DNA of 35,460 nt from the NCBI GenBank assembly GCA_024403435.1, contig JAKSRV010000010.1:1-35460 (forward strand), in the 5' to 3' direction. A model generated the notes under the pieces. That model did not search any database, was not told where the DNA came from, and saw only the letters and a list, made by a program, of their open reading frames with translations. Made by a program: the position numbers and the translations under genes. The stretch is from Lachnospiraceae bacterium. Lineage in GTDB: Bacteria; Bacillota; Clostridia; Lachnospirales; Lachnospiraceae. Positions 1-6,917 of the stretch are shown in pieces (position 1 is the stretch's first letter; each line of letters starts with the position of its first letter).

Positions 1-19
1 GATATTCATCTATTAATTC

Positions 20-48
20 AAAAAAAGCCCGCGACTTAGGTCACGGGC
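20..48 (-). terminator. Intrinsic terminator after the TPR-like gene
   Basis: On the minus strand a 9-bp stem (27-35 with 40-48, one mismatch) with a 4-nt loop is followed by a run of six to seven T. It lies just past the stop of the gene that ends at 56, so it should end that transcript. Confidence 0.8.
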
Positions 49-55
49 CTTATTA

Positions 56-739
56 TTATAAAAACTTAAAACTAACTTTGGGCGCTACATAATGTGAATC
101 AAACACCTGAATTGTTGCCGTTGCATCTTCAACGTAAGGACTGAGCGAAGCCTTCGCCTGCTTGTAAAGATACAGCCTCGGAACAGTGAATGTGGTGTTG
201 AGAAATCTGGTAGCCAAATCATTGCATGTTTCAAGGCAAAGTGTAGCAAGATTCGCTGTCTTCCAGTCATTCTCAGCAAAATCCTCATAAATAGAATATC
301 CGACAGTATACAGTGCCTGACACCATGAAAGTGTCAGTTTTTTAAACTGTCTGAAGCTATTGGAATTCATATTTGTCATATCTGTTGCTTCATAAGTCTT
401 GATTGCCAAATCCTTTATCTCCATAGAGATATTTTTAATGGCATAATATTTTTCCTGCTGAATCAAATTAGCGTTTGCAATCGTAGCGATGATATTAGCC
501 ATAGCATCATCTATCGAAAGCGCTGTATCAATTCTCTTTCTCAAATTGGAATACTGAAGACGACAGAACATAGAATAATAAGCAGCCTCCCAATTATCAG
601 GCTCCTGCTCTAAAATGTCATCATAATAATCTGCTGCACGATCGTACTCTTCAACATCACGTGCTTTTCTGGCTCTGGCCAACAATTCTTTTGTACTAAG
701 CCCCACTGTGCCAAAGCTGTAAGTAAACCCCTGATCCAT
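56..739 (-). CDS. TPR-like hypothetical protein
   Basis: Soluble 227-residue protein with no signal peptide or membrane segment. Residues about 19-58 read as one tetratricopeptide-type helical hairpin (alternating small and aromatic residues, with EEYDRAADYYDDIL then EPDNWEAAYY), which suggests a protein-binding scaffold. The rest is predicted helical and matches no family I recognise. The gene stands alone: it has its own promoter at 791-819 and its own terminator at 20-48. The function is unknown. A single degenerate TPR unit is thin evidence, so the family call is tentative, but the reading frame, promoter and terminator make it a real gene. Confidence 0.75.
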   Translation of the reverse strand: MDQGFTYSFGTVGLSTKELLARARKARDVEEYDRAADYYDDILEQEPDNWEAAYYSMFCRLQYSNLRKRIDTALSIDDAMANIIATIANANLIQQEKYYAIKNISMEIKDLAIKTYEATDMTNMNSNSFRQFKKLTLSWCQALYTVGYSIYEDFAENDWKTANLATLCLETCNDLATRFLNTTFTVPRLYLYKQAKASLSPYVEDATATIQVFDSHYVAPKVSFKFL

Positions 740-790
740 TTTTAATCGTCCTTACCGTCCCCAAACCATAAGTCCCAATTACCAAAATAT

Positions 791-819
791 ATAATACCCT
801 ATTTCTTGCTAATTCTCAA
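791..819 (-). promoter_or_regulatory. Sigma-A-type promoter of the TPR-like gene
   Basis: On the minus strand TTGAGA (819-814), a 17-nt spacer and TATTAT (796-791) sit about 50 nt upstream of the ATG at 739. Each hexamer has one mismatch to consensus and the spacing is ideal. The -35 lies inside the phased repeat block at 811-850. Confidence 0.6.
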
Positions 820-850
820 TATTTCTCACTATTTCTCAATATTTTCAATA
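811..850 (-). repeat. Four 10-bp phased direct repeats at the -35
   Basis: Units close to ATTTCTCAAT (plus-strand reading) start at about 811, 821, 831 and 841 with a period of exactly 10 bp. The second and fourth differ at one or two positions. The block overlaps and extends upstream of the -35 of the TPR-like gene, the usual place for direct-repeat activator sites. It could also be simple AT-rich drift. Confidence 0.5.
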
Positions 851-873
851 GTCCTCAAATATATCCGGCTTTC

Positions 874-1509
874 CTATATCTCCATCATGTAGGACATCAT
901 ACATCCGCCGGCTGCACCTGCTGTAATAACGTCTGCAAGATTATCCGGCTTTATTCCACCGATTGCATATACAGGCACGTCTCCCTGCTCTTTGCAGTAC
1001 TGAGTAATCTCTCTGACAAAATCCAATCCTCTGCCCTTCAATCCCTTCTTACACTCGGTCTCAAATATGGTTCCCAAAATAATCTGAGTAGCACCGCCTG
1101 CAATAGCTTTTTGCACATCCTCAAGACTGTGGCAGGACACACTGAGCAAGCTGATTTTGTCCGGATTATGTAAACCAACAGATTGTTTTTCATTCTCAAA
1201 GTTATGTAAACCATTGTTTTTACTCAACTCTTCCAAAGCCGCAACGGACATGTGTATTGCTTTGCAACCGATAGCTTCTGCAATACTTAATTTTGAATGC
1301 ACATACATATCTACATCATACATGTCACATATCTGCTTTACCTGCTTAGCCAGACTGCAATATTCCTCATCGTTCAAGTCTTTTTCACGCAAAATAAGAG
1401 CGTGTGGCCTTAGCTTAGCCACACGTTCTATCTGAGTCAAATAATCACCCTTCACAAGACTGCGATTGGTAATTACTATAGTGTTTTTTACAAACTCCAA
1501 ATTAGTCAT
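874..1509 (-). CDS. thiE: Thiamine-phosphate synthase / TenI family protein
   Basis: ThiE condenses HMP-PP with the thiazole phosphate to give thiamine phosphate in the cytoplasm; TenI relatives share the TIM-barrel fold. Visible features are the early LREKDL segment, a SCHS segment, the GATQIILGTIF strand and the C-terminal AIGGI-x-PDN phosphate-binding loop followed by an AGAAGG turn. Start chosen at the ATG at 1509 (211 residues), because GGGAG lies 6 nt upstream; an in-frame ATG at 1530 has no ribosome site. It is last in the thiS-F-G-H-E operon, 68 nt after thiH. The phosphate tunnel motif GTIFETECKKGLKGRG departs from textbook ThiE, so a TenI-like aminopyrimidine or thiazole tautomerase role is possible. 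Operon position favours thiamine synthesis either way. Confidence 0.8.
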   Translation of the reverse strand: MTNLEFVKNTIVITNRSLVKGDYLTQIERVAKLRPHALILREKDLNDEEYCSLAKQVKQICDMYDVDMYVHSKLSIAEAIGCKAIHMSVAALEELSKNNGLHNFENEKQSVGLHNPDKISLLSVSCHSLEDVQKAIAGGATQIILGTIFETECKKGLKGRGLDFVREITQYCKEQGDVPVYAIGGIKPDNLADVITAGAAGGCMMSYMMEI

Positions 1510-1577
1510 CGACAACTCCCACTGCGTCATTTCGTGCAGATGTCTGTTATGCGGTATGAACTCACATTCAGCATGTA

Positions 1578-2846
1578 CTACACATAAATATAATCGTTCA
1601 ATACAGGCTGCAGTCCGCCTTGTTCCATATCATGATACATGCTGTCAAAAGAACGATTGTCATTTATTTCAAACTGCTCGTCTCCTGCCTCTGAACCTTC
1701 AGCACTTTCACCTTCGTATTTTTCCTCGTGGTCACCGATACCGGTAGATACGCCGGCAGAAACCTTGGTAGCACAAATCTTGGTGATACCGTTTCTGAAT
1801 TCCACGCTCTCGCGACTGGATACGGTAATACCTACGAAAGGAAGGAAAATACGATATGCGCAGAGAATCTGACACAATTCCCTCTCTCCAACATCGTTGG
1901 GATTAATCTTGTCGTTATTTACTATAGGTCTGAGTCTTGGGCAGCTGAGTGAAAGCTCCGCATGGGGATATCTGCGGTTAATGTAATGAACATGAAGAGC
2001 AGTTGCCAATGCATCCTTTCTAAAATCATCCAATCCGAGAAGTGCTGAGAAGCCTGCGCCTCTCATGCCACCCATCAATGCTCTCTCCTGAGCATCAAAA
2101 CGATAAGGCCATACTCTCTTGTGGCCCATCAGATGAAGCGTCTCATACTTATCAGGATTGTAGGTCTCCTGAAATACAGTTACATAGTCAACTCCGCATT
2201 CATGGAGATACTCATACTCATCAACATTTACGGGATAGATTTCAACACCGATATTTCTGAAATACTTTCTTGCAATCTTTACCGCTTCACCGATATATTT
2301 CACATCCGAATGCGCGCGACTCTCACCTGTAAGCATGAGGATTTCCTCCATACCTGTCTTGGCGATAACCTGCATCTCATGTTCGATTTCCTCAAATGAA
2401 AGCTTCTTTCTGCGGATCTTGTTATAGCAGTTGAAGCCACAATATACGCAATAATTCTGACAATAATTGGCGATATAAAGAGGGGTAAAAATATAAACCG
2501 TATTACCGAAATGATTCTTGGTAATCTCTTCAGCCTTTCTGGCCATCTGCTCCAAGAAAGGAGCTGCTGAAGGTGACAGCAAAGCCTTAAAATCCTCTAT
2601 ACTACATGAGTCATTTGACAATGCTCTCTGAACATCTGCGGCAGTATAAGCAGAATAATCATACTCGTCCATAGCGGCACGAACCAGATCCTTGATATCA
2701 GAATTGATAACCTGCATTCCCTCCATATATTCCATATGGTTGGTTCTGACAGACGGATCCTGCTCAAGTCTATGCTTTTTCTCAAGCGCTGCAGGAGACA
2801 ATTCATCACTGTCTATTAAAAACACATTATTTTCTTCACTCATCAC
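1578..2846 (-). CDS. thiH: 2-Iminoacetate synthase ThiH
   Basis: Radical SAM enzyme that cleaves tyrosine to 2-iminoacetate (dehydroglycine) and p-cresol, the anaerobic route to the glycine-derived part of the thiazole; aerobes use ThiO instead. The CX3CX2C cluster motif (CQNYCVYC) is near residues 132-139. It is followed by the TGESRAHSDVKYI segment and the ThiH-type C-terminal region (TVSSRESVEFRNG, KVSAGVSTGIG). Near residues 375-390 a short acidic Glu/Gly/Ser-rich stretch occurs where many ThiH proteins are shorter. The first codon is GTG; the ATG directly after it (2843) sits 8 nt from AGGAG and is equally or more likely. It lies between thiG and thiE in one operon. Confidence 0.93.
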   Translation of the reverse strand: MMSEENNVFLIDSDELSPAALEKKHRLEQDPSVRTNHMEYMEGMQVINSDIKDLVRAAMDEYDYSAYTAADVQRALSNDSCSIEDFKALLSPSAAPFLEQMARKAEEITKNHFGNTVYIFTPLYIANYCQNYCVYCGFNCYNKIRRKKLSFEEIEHEMQVIAKTGMEEILMLTGESRAHSDVKYIGEAVKIARKYFRNIGVEIYPVNVDEYEYLHECGVDYVTVFQETYNPDKYETLHLMGHKRVWPYRFDAQERALMGGMRGAGFSALLGLDDFRKDALATALHVHYINRRYPHAELSLSCPRLRPIVNNDKINPNDVGERELCQILCAYRIFLPFVGITVSSRESVEFRNGITKICATKVSAGVSTGIGDHEEKYEGESAEGSEAGDEQFEINDNRSFDSMYHDMEQGGLQPVLNDYIYV

Positions 2847-2854
2847 CGAATCTC

Positions 2855-3619
2855 CTATCTCAAGAATCCTGTAAGAGGATCTGATGCACTGCCGCCTCTT
2901 GCAAGGACGCGTCCCATTCCGGTCAAATAAGCCTTACGACCTGCTTCGATAGCAAGCTTGAATGCTGCTGCCATCTCGGGAACATCGCCTGCAGTTGCTA
3001 TAGCTGTATTTGCCATGATAGCTGCTGCGCCCATCTCCATAGCTTCACATGCCTGAGAAGGCTTACCGATACCTGCATCTACAATGATAGGAAGATCTAT
3101 TTCATCTATAAGTACCTGAATCATAGCTTTGGTAGCCAGACCCTTGTTGCTTCCGATGGGAGCTGCAAGAGGCATTACCGCAGCCGCGCCTGCATTCTGA
3201 AGATCACGAGCCACATTGAGGTCGGGATTCATATACGGAAGTACTACAAAACCTTCCTTCGCAAGAATTTCTGTCGCCTTGATAGTCTCCTGGTTATCGG
3301 GGAAGAGATATTTTGCATCACGCATAATCTCAACCTTTACAAAATCTCCGCAGCCCATAGCTCTGCTAAGTCTTGCAATACGAACAGCCTCCTCAGCGTT
3401 TCTGGCACCTGAAGTATTGGGGAGCAATGTTACTCCCTTGGGAATATAATCAAGGATGTTCTCACTTTCCTGAGTATTTGCTCTGCGAAGTGCCAACGTA
3501 ATAATCTCCGCACCACCCTGCTCAACCGCAGCCTTAATCAGATTGATATTGTATTTTCCCGAACCGAGAATAAATCTGCTGTTAAATTCTTTTCCACCGA
3601 GTATAAACTTATCTTCCAT
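2855..3619 (-). CDS. thiG: Thiazole synthase ThiG
   Basis: ThiG joins 1-deoxy-xylulose 5-phosphate, 2-iminoacetate from ThiH and sulfur from ThiS thiocarboxylate into the thiazole phosphate. The 254-residue length is normal. Family segments visible in order: FILGSGKY near the N-terminus, [21 protein letters not shown] around 65-85, the Schiff-base lysine segment FVKVEI around 93-98, [12 protein letters not shown] around 150-161, and the C-terminal [19 protein letters not shown] phosphate-binding region with NTAIATAGD. It is separated from thiF by 24 nt and from thiH by 8 nt, consistent with one transcript. Confidence 0.97.
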   Translation of the reverse strand: MEDKFILGGKEFNSRFILGSGKYNINLIKAAVEQGGAEIITLALRRANTQESENILDYIPKGVTLLPNTSGARNAEEAVRIARLSRAMGCGDFVKVEIMRDAKYLFPDNQETIKATEILAKEGFVVLPYMNPDLNVARDLQNAGAAAVMPLAAPIGSNKGLATKAMIQVLIDEIDLPIIVDAGIGKPSQACEAMEMGAAAIMANTAIATAGDVPEMAAAFKLAIEAGRKAYLTGMGRVLARGGSASDPLTGFLR

Positions 3620-3643
3620 AATCTCTCCTACTAAATAAATATT

Positions 3644-4264
3644 TTAATTTTCCAATATAAGCTGAATTACTTTATTTGCCTGATGTGCTGCACATACAGT
3701 TACCCTCGGAGACATAAGTCCCATTCCGGCCCCTATATCCGTGTTTTCATCACCGCATATAAAAAGTCTCTTCATAAGCTGTCTGGTCTTTATCGTATTG
3801 GAATCTCCGTATCCGGCCATTCCGTTTCCCGACACCACTACAGTATCCTTTAGCTGTGTGAGTACCTCCTGCACGAGCATAGCTTTTTGTTCTGCCGCGT
3901 CAAAAGCTTCACATACTATCGGATATCCGGTTAGCAGCTCAGCCACATTATCAGGTGTCACCTTGATACATTTTGTTTCATAATCAAGATACGGATTGAC
4001 CTGACAAAGCAGCTCCTTGATAGCCTCCGTCTTGGGCGTACCAACCTGAGGAATAAGGTATGCCTGCCTGTTGAGATTCGTTACATCCACCACATCAAAA
4101 TCAATCAACAACAAATGTCCCACACCGCTTCTGGCAAGCATCATGGCAATATTGGAGCCCAGCCCGCCCAATCCTGCGATAGCAACTCTTGCATTAGATA
4201 ATTTCTCCTTGATATCCGCGGGGAATCTGGCATCAAAAGCCCGATCGAGTGTAGCCTTATCCAT
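3644..4264 (-). CDS. thiF: ThiS adenylyltransferase ThiF (short clostridial type)
   Basis: E1-like enzyme that adenylates the ThiS C-terminus so that sulfur can be loaded. The nucleotide-binding GLGGLGSN is at about residues 31-38, and the acidic DFD plus NLNRQ motifs follow. At 206 residues it is shorter than E. coli ThiF or MoeB. I find no CX2C zinc pair, in contrast to the E1-like gene at 15506-16336. Both traits fit the short ThiF subfamily seen in Clostridia. Its ATG overlaps the thiS stop by one base (TGATG), so the two are translationally coupled. Confidence 0.92.
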   Translation of the reverse strand: MDKATLDRAFDARFPADIKEKLSNARVAIAGLGGLGSNIAMMLARSGVGHLLLIDFDVVDVTNLNRQAYLIPQVGTPKTEAIKELLCQVNPYLDYETKCIKVTPDNVAELLTGYPIVCEAFDAAEQKAMLVQEVLTQLKDTVVVSGNGMAGYGDSNTIKTRQLMKRLFICGDENTDIGAGMGLMSPRVTVCAAHQANKVIQLILEN

Positions 4265-4458
4265 CAGCCGCCTCCCACAAAACGAAGCACTTCTATCTCA
4301 TCTTCATCCTTTATAGTGATTGCCTTAAGCTCATCTTTTGGTATGATATCCAGGTTGAGTTCTACGACTACTCTGTTAAGCTCGTATCCTTCTTCCGTCA
4401 GATAATCATACAGATTACGTCCGGCAATATCCTTCTGTTCTCCGTTAATTCTTACCAT
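4264..4458 (-). CDS. thiS: Sulfur carrier protein ThiS
   Basis: Ubiquitin-fold carrier of 64 residues that receives sulfur as a C-terminal thiocarboxylate for ThiG. It ends in VGGG with nothing after the glycines, so it needs no trimming, unlike the carrier at 16340-16546. Start chosen at the ATG at 4458 because AAGGAG lies 5 to 6 nt upstream; the longer frame starting at 4488 has no ribosome site and would begin inside the leader. It is first gene of the thiamine operon, 55 nt downstream of the leader terminator. Confidence 0.93.
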   Translation of the reverse strand: MVRINGEQKDIAGRNLYDYLTEEGYELNRVVVELNLDIIPKDELKAITIKDEDEIEVLRFVGGG

Positions 4459-4512
4459 TTTTTCTCCTTGATATAAAATAGAATCCAATAGGAAAGCAAT
4501 TTCCTATTACGC

Positions 4513-4549
4513 AAAAAAAGCGTCTACGGACGGTAATCCGTAAACGCTT
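4513..4549 (-). terminator. Leader terminator upstream of thiS
   Basis: On the minus strand a 12-bp stem (4549-4538 with 4529-4518, one G-U pair) with an 8-nt loop is followed by seven T. It lies between the thi promoter and thiS, so it must be read through for operon expression. This makes it the expression platform of a transcription-termination control element. Confidence 0.85.
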
Positions 4550-4651
4550 AAAAAACTGTAGTATACGCCCCGGTACTTACCATTCCATAGTAAATAATCC
4601 GGCGCCTTTTATGACGGTGAAAAGTGGTGCCCCCAATTCACCCGAAAAACG
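4550..4651 (-). promoter_or_regulatory. Structured thi leader; candidate HMP-PP (thiS-motif) riboswitch
   Basis: The roughly 100-nt minus-strand leader before the terminator can form a GGUGAA/UUCACC stem and a second helix around GCGCCGG and CCGGGGCG enclosing a UUAC/GUAA hairpin. The TPP riboswitch signatures (CUGAGA and the CUGAUC/AAUGCCAGCG region) are absent. A riboswitch class directly upstream of thiS in Firmicutes, the thiS motif, is known to sense HMP-PP and to work with a terminator-embedded aptamer. Operon content (thiazole branch only, no thiC or thiD) fits that logic. I cannot recall the consensus well enough to match it base by base, so the class is inferred from position and architecture. 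Confidence 0.5.
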
Positions 4652-4657
4652 AGATTG

Positions 4658-4686
4658 ATTATATCGATGCCGCCTGCATATGTCAA
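4658..4686 (-). promoter_or_regulatory. thiS: Consensus sigma-A promoter of the thiamine operon
   Basis: On the minus strand TTGACA (4686-4681), a 17-nt spacer and TATAAT (4663-4658) match the housekeeping consensus perfectly. Transcription would start near 4651 and give a leader of about 190 nt before thiS. Such a strong promoter agrees with control by termination rather than by initiation. Confidence 0.9.
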
Positions 4687-4768
4687 CTCCTAAATATCCA
4701 CATAGCAACAAATGATAACTTCAGCTCAAAAATCCATAAATCTGTCCAGTTCTTATATCGAACCTTAA

Positions 4769-6676
4769 CTATCTCAAGCCTTTCATTACAGCCTTATTCT
4801 CATACATTGCCGCATCCGCTTTGTTGAAGACCTCTTGTATATGGAAATGCTCTTCGCTGTTGTATACTGCCATACCTGAAGCAATACTGATTTTTTCATA
4901 TAACGGAACATCAGCATTCTTCAACCGATTCATCTCTTCCTTCATTTCTGCAAGCAGCTTTTCACGTGCCTCGAAATCATCCCTCTCGACGATGACCATA
5001 AATTCATCTCCACCGATTCTGTATACAGCACTCTTTTTGAAAGTCTTGCATATAAGTCTGCAGGAATTGATGATATATTCATCACCGGCCTCATGGCCCA
5101 AACTGTCGTTGATAGTTTTAAGATTGTTAATATCAAAAAGAATCATGGCAAACTCAGGCTTAATCTCGGAGGACATCCTTGCCTGCATATCACCCAGTCT
5201 GGTCTCAAACGCAGTTCTGTTCTTTACATGAGTCATTGCATCAGTCTCTGTCATCTGCAACAATCTCTGATTCAAAGCATTGAGCTTCAGCTTTTGGAAA
5301 TAGCGGTTCAAAATGATGTTCATACGCTCAAGATACTTACGCATCATCTGAGCATCCCATACCTTTTGATAGTCATCACCCAATACTACATAACCAACCT
5401 CATACTCATTCTCATGGAGAGGAAGAATTATATAAAATCTGTTGCCCATCTGTGGATTCAGCTGCGGAAGAACCTTTCGTGTCTCAAATTCCTTAATATT
5501 TTGGACATACCCGTGATCCTTCGAATATATCATATTCATGTATTCAGGATATCCATCAGTTCTTAGTTTTCTCTGGCTATCATGTATGCTCTTTTCAACC
5601 AACGGATCGATAAATACATGGAACGTAGGTGACTCATATGTGCCATCATTGGCATTCAACTGACTGAAAGACTCTCTCAGACTGTCAAATTCAGTTCCCT
5701 GAAGTATTACTCTTTCCATCGTGTTCAGTCTGATATCAAAGCTGGAATTATTAAATCTCTCTGTAAATCTGTCTTTTCCGATTTTTCTGCGAATAGCCTC
5801 AAAGTCTTTGGCCGAGCAGCATCCGCAGCTTTCACTGGGTACAAACTCACACTGAGTACGATGAATCTTTTCTACTTCATGCCCTGCAAATATTTCTTTT
5901 AAAATATACGCAACTTTTCTTCCTATATTGTCAAATCTCTGATCAACCGAACTGATTGATGGATCGTATACCTGTGCCAAAGACTCATTATCAAAACCGG
6001 TAAACAGAACATCCTCCGGAACCCTGTATCCCTTTTTAACAAGATGATTGCTCAATACCATTGCCAAGGTATCATTTGCACACACAATGGCATCAGGCAG
6101 TTTCTTACCCTTTTGCAGCTGCTCATCAATAAACGTAGCACCTAGATACGGAGACCATTGAGTATAGCATATATTTTCTTCCTTGATTTCCAGACCATGC
6201 TCTATAAATACAGATCTCACAGCTTCCAATCTATTGTTGGAATCCATATTTTCAGGTGTTCCGGCCAGGAACCATATGTCTTTTACACCATGTTCTTCAA
6301 TCAGGTGTCTGGCCAAATCCTTTGTACCTTTGAAATTATCAGTTCCGACAAAATAGAATCGTTCATCCTCTTTGCCGGTCATAACTACAGGAATATCCGC
6401 TTCTATACAGCGAGATGTTAAATCCTGTATTACATTTGGAAAATCCAAACCGTTTGCAAACAATAATGCCGCATCGAATTCCTTCATATCCGGCAATTGA
6501 TATATATTCAGTTCACCATGCAAATCCGCTTCGGTAGTACCATATACAGCATGGCTCATAAACATATATATGTCTGCTGACTGTCCTTCCAATCCATCAC
6601 GCAATCCTGTCAGATATTGATATAAAATCTCACCGGCCCAACCGGTGGAAAAAACTGCAATTTTTTTCTTATCCAT
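4769..6676 (-). CDS. Soluble diguanylate cyclase with LacI-type sensor domain
   Basis: Residues about 4-285 form a type-1 periplasmic-binding/LacI-like ligand domain, with VVMTG, VGTDNFKGTKDL, AIVCANDTLAMVL, LFTGFDN and SSVDQRFDNIG segments. There is no signal peptide and no N-terminal helix-turn-helix, so it senses a cytoplasmic ligand, by analogy a sugar. A Cys-rich SCGCC motif follows at about 283-287, then a linker domain of about 180 residues. The C-terminal GGDEF domain (about 470-630) has the metal Asp of FDINNLKTIND near 515 and an intact GGDEF at 555-559, so it should make c-di-GMP. The RxxD inhibitory site expected five residues upstream is absent, so product inhibition there is unlikely. 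It sits between the thi promoter and the mutS-like pair as its own unit. Confidence 0.88.
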   Translation of the reverse strand: MDKKKIAVFSTGWAGEILYQYLTGLRDGLEGQSADIYMFMSHAVYGTTEADLHGELNIYQLPDMKEFDAALLFANGLDFPNVIQDLTSRCIEADIPVVMTGKEDERFYFVGTDNFKGTKDLARHLIEEHGVKDIWFLAGTPENMDSNNRLEAVRSVFIEHGLEIKEENICYTQWSPYLGATFIDEQLQKGKKLPDAIVCANDTLAMVLSNHLVKKGYRVPEDVLFTGFDNESLAQVYDPSISSVDQRFDNIGRKVAYILKEIFAGHEVEKIHRTQCEFVPSESCGCCSAKDFEAIRRKIGKDRFTERFNNSSFDIRLNTMERVILQGTEFDSLRESFSQLNANDGTYESPTFHVFIDPLVEKSIHDSQRKLRTDGYPEYMNMIYSKDHGYVQNIKEFETRKVLPQLNPQMGNRFYIILPLHENEYEVGYVVLGDDYQKVWDAQMMRKYLERMNIILNRYFQKLKLNALNQRLLQMTETDAMTHVKNRTAFETRLGDMQARMSSEIKPEFAMILFDINNLKTINDSLGHEAGDEYIINSCRLICKTFKKSAVYRIGGDEFMVIVERDDFEAREKLLAEMKEEMNRLKNADVPLYEKISIASGMAVYNSEEHFHIQEVFNKADAAMYENKAVMKGLR

Positions 6677-6753
6677 ATGCGCGCCTCCCGAAGGTGCTGT
6701 GCCACCAAGTGTTATACATAATTATACTACTTATCGTCTGTTCGGCATAATAC

Positions 6754-6772
6754 AAAAGTTCGCGAAACTTTT
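6754..6772 (-). terminator. Small inverted repeat after the MutS/GH3-stub unit
   Basis: AAAAGTT and AACTTTT arms of 7 bp flank a 5-nt centre CGCGA. On the minus strand the 3' arm ends in four T, so it could be a weak terminator for the mutS-like transcript. It could equally be an operator for the downstream GGDEF gene. Confidence 0.3.
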
Positions 6773-6917
6773 ATATATTAGTAACAAAAAAGCGCTTATG
6801 AACCTCGCCTGCTTTTTTCAAAGGGAAATGACCGTCCTTCTTCAACAGGACTGTGCACTCCGCGCCGTTCTCACGCAGGTAAGCATTATGCTTTTCCTCA
6901 TATTTGTTCAGTTTCAT
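6771..6917 (-). pseudogene. Truncated N-terminus of a GH3 beta-glucosidase-like gene
   Basis: A 48-codon minus-strand frame starts at the ATG at 6917 with CGGAGAG just upstream. The ATG overlaps the stop of the preceding mutS-like gene (ATGA). Residues 11-39 (NAYLRENGAE, then CTVLLKKDG and FPLKKAGEV) resemble the start of family-3 glycoside hydrolases common in Lachnospiraceae, which run for 700 or more residues. After AGEV the family would continue with a Gly-rich strand; here it changes to HKRFFVTNI and stops. No further GH3 sequence is seen in the remaining 94 nt before the GGDEF gene. I read it as the leftover of a deletion; a short functional peptide cannot be excluded. Confidence 0.6.

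Noticed and set aside
4490-4650. TPP riboswitch upstream of thiS
   Set aside because: The conserved CUGAGA and CUGAUC/AAUGCCAGCG segments are not present on the minus strand; another element type is more likely.
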